Below the pieces are notes generated by a model. The model did not search any database. It saw only the letters and a program-made list of their open reading frames with translations, and was not told the DNA's origin. Of a stretch of 10,933 nucleotides of DNA, positions 8,344 through 10,933 are shown piece by piece (within the stretch, counting starts at the first letter, position 1; each line of letters opens with the position of its first letter). A program made the translations under genes and the position numbers. The stretch is from Strigomonas culicis (lineage: Eukaryota > Euglenozoa > Kinetoplastea > Trypanosomatida > Trypanosomatidae), in the NCBI GenBank assembly GCA_000482145.1, contig AUXH01000624.1, positions 1 to 10,933 on the forward strand. The letters are read 5' to 3'.

Positions 8344-8795
8344 TGCCCACGTGTCTTCTTTCTCACTCTCTCGCTCTCCCCGAAAAATAATAGAATTACC
8401 GTAAGCATCACTGAAAAAGAAGAATACAAACACTATCAAATAATAATAAGAAAAGAGACTGCACAAAGAAGAAGCAAAAGAGTGGATTGGTTTATCATGA
8501 GTATGAGAAGGTGGTGCACATGTATGTATTTAGAGAAATATGATAATAGAGTTTTTGTTTTCGTTTTTGTGTGTGCTATTGCAATTGTCATGATACATTT
8601 TTTTTTTTGTTGCTGTACTGTAGATGTTGTTGATGTAATTTATACTCTTTGTGTATTTTTATGTGTATTCTTGTTGTGTTGCGCCTTACTTTATGATTGT
8701 TTTTTTTATTTTCGGTCCTTTTTTTTTCTGTTCACAATTACCATTGCCGTGTAAGAAAAAAAAAGAGAGACTAAAAACAAAATGTAACCTTTCCT

Positions 8796-8799
<4 letters not shown>

Positions 8800-8835
<36 letters not shown>
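8800..8835. repeat. (ATT)12 trinucleotide tract
   Basis: Twelve perfect ATT units, the longest microsatellite in the window, lie about 140 bp before the spliced-leader acceptor of the aldolase gene and are followed by an A run. Its length is likely to vary between alleles or strains. Confidence 0.95.
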
Positions 8836-8944
8836 TTAAAAAAAAAGACAACGCACATACCAAAAAAAAAAGGCTGCCAACACATCGCGAGACCATCGCT
8901 CAGCACTACTACCCACGCGCATGTACCAAACCCTATTCTCTCTT

Positions 8945-8974
8945 CTAATCCCCACACCTCTCTCTTCTTTGCAG
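8945..8974 (+). promoter_or_regulatory. Spliced-leader acceptor for the aldolase gene
   Basis: A C/T-rich tract ends in TTTGCAG with AG at 8973-8974. No other AG or ATG occurs before the start at 9012. Splicing here gives a 37-nt, mostly pyrimidine 5' UTR, almost the same length as that of the preceding gene. It also removes the out-of-frame ATG at 8925. Confidence 0.8.
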
Positions 8975-9011
8975 TCCCCTCCCTTCTCTCCCACCCTTCC
9001 ATCCGTTGGCG

Positions 9012-9929
9012 ATGCCGGTGCAGGTGCCGCTGCATGCTGCGGAGCTGAAGGCGGCCTTGCGCCGCCGCGTGCCCAAGTTCGGCACCTTCCTCATGTCGCG
9101 CAGCACCGCCGTCGCCGTGACGCTCGCGCACAGCGGCTACGATTGGCTGCTCATCGACGCGCAGCACGCGCCCTACACCTCCGCAGAAGTTGCCGAGAGC
9201 ATCACGGCGATCCGCTCCGCGCACCGCGGCGGCCACGCCGTCGTCATCCTGGTGCGCGTGTCGAGCTACCTCGACCGCGCCGGCATGCAGTTCGCCCTGG
9301 ACAGCGGCGCGGACGGCGTGCTCATCCCGTACATCAACACCCGCGCGGAGCTGGAGCAGGCGGTCAGTGTGTGCTACTACCCGTACCGCACTGTCGCCGC
9401 CGACGCGCGGTATCCGTCGCATGAGGTGCAGGGCACGCGCTCCTTCGCGTACCCCATCAACGGCGCCGTGGCTGCCGGCATGCAGGCCTACATGGGCGAC
9501 AGCAAGCGCAACATGATCGTCGCCTTCCAGGTCGAGACGCAGGCCTGCATCGACCACCTGGATGACATCCTGACGGTGCCGGGGGTCGATATGGCGTTCC
9601 TTGGGCCCTACGATCAGTGCCTGTCGTCCGGCATCTACGATGCGGAGGGCGCCGCGCGGATGCTGGACAGCCCGGCGCTCGACCGCATCCTCGAGACGCT
9701 GGCCGCGAAGGCACAGGCCGCCGGCGTGCTGCTCGGCGTCTACCTCGGCGGTGGCACGTCACGCGTGGAGAAGTACCTGCGGCTCGGGTTCCACTTTATT
9801 TCCATCGGCAGCGACCTCGACGCGCTAACAACGTGCGCAACGGCGCGATTGCGGGAGCTGCCGGCGATCACGGCGGCCGTCGGCGGCGCCGTGGCCAGCT
9901 ATACGGCACCGCCCAGTAACAATCTGTGA
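9012..9929 (+). CDS. HpcH/HpaI-family class II pyruvate aldolase, 305 aa
   Basis: This is a member of the HpcH/HpaI aldolase/citrate lyase family: metal-dependent TIM-barrel enzymes that reversibly cleave 2-keto-3-deoxy or 4-hydroxy-2-oxo acids to pyruvate and an aldehyde. Visible family marks: FGTFLMSRS (23-31), GYDWLLIDAQHAP (42-54) with the catalytic-base His52 and Asp49, R82 in the LVRV strand (substrate carboxylate), GADGVLIPYINT (99-110), E175 in QVET and D201 in GPYD as metal ligands, and a terminal GFHFISIGSDLDAL. E175 and D201 are 26 residues apart, as in the bacterial enzymes as I recall them. The GEHAP glutamate of many members is Gln51, a known variation. The ATG at 9012 is the first after the acceptor; a TTG six bases upstream is not needed. 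The true substrate cannot be told. The family is mainly bacterial, so ancient transfer is possible, but GC content and codon use match the neighbours. The C-terminal tripeptide NNL is at best a weak peroxisome/glycosome signal. Confidence 0.92.
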   Translation: MPVQVPLHAAELKAALRRRVPKFGTFLMSRSTAVAVTLAHSGYDWLLIDAQHAPYTSAEVAESITAIRSAHRGGHAVVILVRVSSYLDRAGMQFALDSGADGVLIPYINTRAELEQAVSVCYYPYRTVAADARYPSHEVQGTRSFAYPINGAVAAGMQAYMGDSKRNMIVAFQVETQACIDHLDDILTVPGVDMAFLGPYDQCLSSGIYDAEGAARMLDSPALDRILETLAAKAQAAGVLLGVYLGGGTSRVEKYLRLGFHFISIGSDLDALTTCATARLRELPAITAAVGGAVASYTAPPSNNL

Positions 9930-10430
9930 ACTGAAAAAAAAATAATAGTAATGAGAAAAAGAAAACATGGAAGGAGATGAGACAAGATTAGTAGGGCGTA
10001 TTTGTATCGCCTTTTCTTATTCATTTCTACTATTTTTTTTTACTTTTAAACTTGTAGCAGTCGTGCGTATGGCTCGCTATGTTGTGAGCCCCTTTTTGTC
10101 ATTATCGTTTTTTTATTATTTGTTATCGTTCTTTTCTTACTTTCACAGACCTCATACGTCAGTGTCTGCAACTGATCAATCATTGAATAAGTACAATAGA
10201 TACGTATGCAATGAAAATAATTAAAAAAAAAAGGAATCACAAGGAAAGGAAAAGACCTTATGAACCTAATGCTCTTCCTTTTTTCTTTCGTTTTTTTTTC
10301 TTTCATCTGTTATTGTTGTTGTAAAACAGCAGCACCGGAAAGAGAATAATCTTTCATTCAAGTATTTATTCATTCCCCTTGTTCTTTGTTTTTATTAGTG
10401 TTATTATATTGTCACTTGCCTTCTTAGTGC
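9930..10430. other. A/T-rich spacer after the aldolase gene
   Basis: This probably contains the 3' UTR of the aldolase gene. It has A-rich and T-rich homopolymers like the other spacers. An ATG frame at 9967-10224 would encode 85 residues with two hydrophobic stretches, but its codons are A/T-ending, it starts 38 nt after the stop of the aldolase gene with no acceptor between, and I recognise no family, so I do not call it. Confidence 0.65.
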
Positions 10431-10440
10431 TGTGCGCATA

Positions 10441-10477
10441 CGCTCTTCGGCTCTCTTTCCAGACTTTTTTTTTGTAG
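10441..10477 (+). promoter_or_regulatory. Possible spliced-leader acceptor for a downstream transcript
   Basis: A pyrimidine-rich stretch with a T9 run has AGs at 10461-10462 (TTTCCAG) and 10476-10477 (TTTTGTAG). It resembles the acceptors before the two preceding genes and may mark the 5' end of the next mature mRNA, whose ORF could be the small one at 10519 or could lie beyond the window. Confidence 0.4.
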
Positions 10478-10489
10478 CTCGCGGAGAAA

Positions 10490-10519
10490 ATGGAATTACG
10501 GAGTAGGCAAGGAGTGTAA
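10490..10519 (+). CDS. 9-codon upstream ORF
   Basis: The first ATG after the acceptor-like site at 10476-10477 opens nine codons (MELRSRQGV) and stops at TAA 10517-10519. The last A of this stop is the first base of the next ATG (TAATG). If the transcript exists, this would be a classical upstream ORF that limits or couples translation of the following frame; it may equally be chance. Confidence 0.2.
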   Translation: MELRSRQGV

Positions 10520-10791
10520 TGGAGAAGAGAACGATTAGTTCTCGACCGTGTAGGGTATTTCATGATGGATTTGGTTTCATTCGCTTGGTCCTCCTCTTCT
10601 GTACTTTAAAGAGTATTCTTTCTTTTCTTTCGAAAATCCGTCCCGCCCACCCCTGCACCCTGCCACGACAGGGATCTTTGGATTTTGAGGAGAAAGAGGA
10701 CCTCTTTCTCGCACATCGCATGAGGTACTGTATAGCAAAACATTTTATGGTAAACTTAATACGGAAAAATAGTAAAATAACAATTGGATAG
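10519..10791 (+). CDS. Hypothetical small protein, 90 aa, unrecognised
   Basis: This ATG frame of 90 codons ends at TAG 10789-10791. It begins on the last base of the 9-codon uORF's stop. Its product would have a hydrophobic, basic N-terminal half (about 18-38), a Pro/Cys segment around 42-50, an acidic patch near 57-62 and a basic C-terminus. I recognise no family. Base composition here is balanced, without the homopolymers of the spacers, but third positions are not G/C-biased as in the clear genes. A frame of similar length (10560-10823, no ATG start) is open on the other strand, so coding is unproven; a degraded gene, a 5' UTR or a non-coding RNA are alternatives. Confidence 0.22.
   Translation: MEKRTISSRPCRVFHDGFGFIRLVLLFCTLKSILSFLSKIRPAHPCTLPRQGSLDFEEKEDLFLAHRMRYCIAKHFMVNLIRKNSKITIG
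10527..10543. repeat. Inverted repeat, 6-bp arms, 5-nt loop
   Basis: GAGAAC and GTTCTC flank GATTA. The arms are perfect and could form a small hairpin just inside the 90-codon frame. Confidence 0.6.
10658..10673. repeat. Inverted repeat, 5-bp GC-rich arms, 6-nt loop
   Basis: CCCTG and CAGGG flank CCACGA, giving a short but GC-rich potential hairpin. Confidence 0.55.
10690..10710. repeat. 21-bp interrupted palindrome, 10-bp arms
   Basis: GAGAAAGAGG and its exact reverse complement are separated by a single A. With a one-base spacer an RNA hairpin would have to open some pairs, so a DNA dyad (a dimer binding site or a cruciform) is as likely as an RNA structure. Confidence 0.7.
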
Positions 10792-10933
10792 TTTAATGTA
10801 TTCCATCGCTTGTGATGTATCAATCATGTAAACACTCACGCGGAATGAAATGTATTGTTCCCTCCTTAATTCTTATTTTTATGTTTATCATTGGTAGCAC
10901 GATCCCTTTTATAACACCAATCGTGAGCGACAG

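Larger units (their letters stand above)
8344..8974. other. Spacer between the dynein chain and aldolase genes
   Basis: This holds the 3' UTR of the dynein chain gene and the pre-acceptor region of the aldolase gene. A pyrimidine tract (about 8355-8380) follows the stop codon almost at once. Then come A-rich (8381-8480), T/G-rich (8540-8750) and A-rich (8755-8790) blocks, an (ATT)12 tract, and a more balanced stretch (about 8871-8935). A 90-codon frame at 8482-8754 encodes only hydrophobic residues from T-rich DNA and is not called. Confidence 0.7.
10430..10933. other. Compositionally distinct stretch at the end of the window
   Basis: From about 10430 on, long A and T runs almost disappear and base composition becomes balanced, unlike both the GC-rich genes and the A/T-rich spacers. 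It contains the acceptor-like site, the uORF and 90-codon frame, and three perfect inverted repeats, plus a looser one (CACGAT near 10898, ATCGTG near 10920). I recognise no transposon or RNA gene. The stretch runs off the window. Confidence 0.5.

Noticed and set aside
7246..8466. 406-codon antisense ORF over the dynein chain gene
   Set aside because: It is a shadow of a gene with clear family motifs on the + strand.
8706..9557. 283-codon antisense ORF over the aldolase start
   Set aside because: It is a shadow of a gene with catalytic and metal-ligand motifs on the + strand, and its end runs through the ATT repeat as poly-Ile.
9967..10224. 85-codon ORF with two hydrophobic segments right after the aldolase
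   Set aside because: There is no acceptor between it and the aldolase gene, codon use differs from the clear genes, it lies in T-rich 3' UTR sequence and matches no family I know.
10603..10614. 12-nt match (TTCTGTACTTTA) to the 3' part of the conserved spliced-leader sequence
   Set aside because: The bases on either side do not continue the spliced-leader match and no downstream donor follows, so it is neither a spliced-leader gene nor a retroposed mRNA end; chance is likely.

Overview
The window looks like nuclear DNA of a kinetoplastid flagellate, most likely a trypanosomatid; I cannot fix the genus. Three intronless genes lie head to tail on the + strand. Two of them are preceded by a polypyrimidine tract and a single AG, as expected for spliced-leader trans-splicing of a polycistronic transcript. 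One product is a light intermediate chain of the retrograde intraflagellar-transport dynein, so the organism has a flagellum. Composition is sharply two-state: coding stretches are very GC-rich with mostly G or C in third positions, while the spacers are A/T-rich with many homopolymers and microsatellites. None of the three genes has an in-frame stop, so there is no sign of stop-codon reassignment.

Layout. 1-1216: A/T-rich leader region with several possible splice acceptors and no ATG at all on the + strand. 1217-2677: a 486-residue protein I do not recognise, with a Cys-rich start, acidic patches, a helical middle and a motif that occurs twice near the C-terminus. 2678-6766: a gene-poor spacer of about 4.1 kb made of alternating T-rich and A-rich blocks, holding at most one weak 49-codon ORF. 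6805-8343: dynein-2 light intermediate chain. 8344-8974: spacer with a (ATT)12 tract. 9012-9929: HpcH/HpaI-family class II pyruvate aldolase. 9930-10430: A/T-rich spacer. About 10430-10933: a compositionally different stretch with balanced bases, an acceptor-like signal, a 9-codon uORF whose stop overlaps the start of a 90-codon ORF, and three short perfect inverted repeats.

The three genes have no evident common pathway: one is a flagellar transport subunit, one a metabolic lyase, one unknown. In kinetoplastids neighbours in a transcription unit are usually functionally unrelated, so adjacency says little. The most striking signal is the strand-specific absence of ATG over the first 1.2 kb (0 ATG against about 27 CAT), which suggests that gene 1 has a very long or variably spliced leader under selection against upstream starts. 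I found no mobile element, CRISPR array, tRNA or rRNA, and no evidence of a new multi-gene system.
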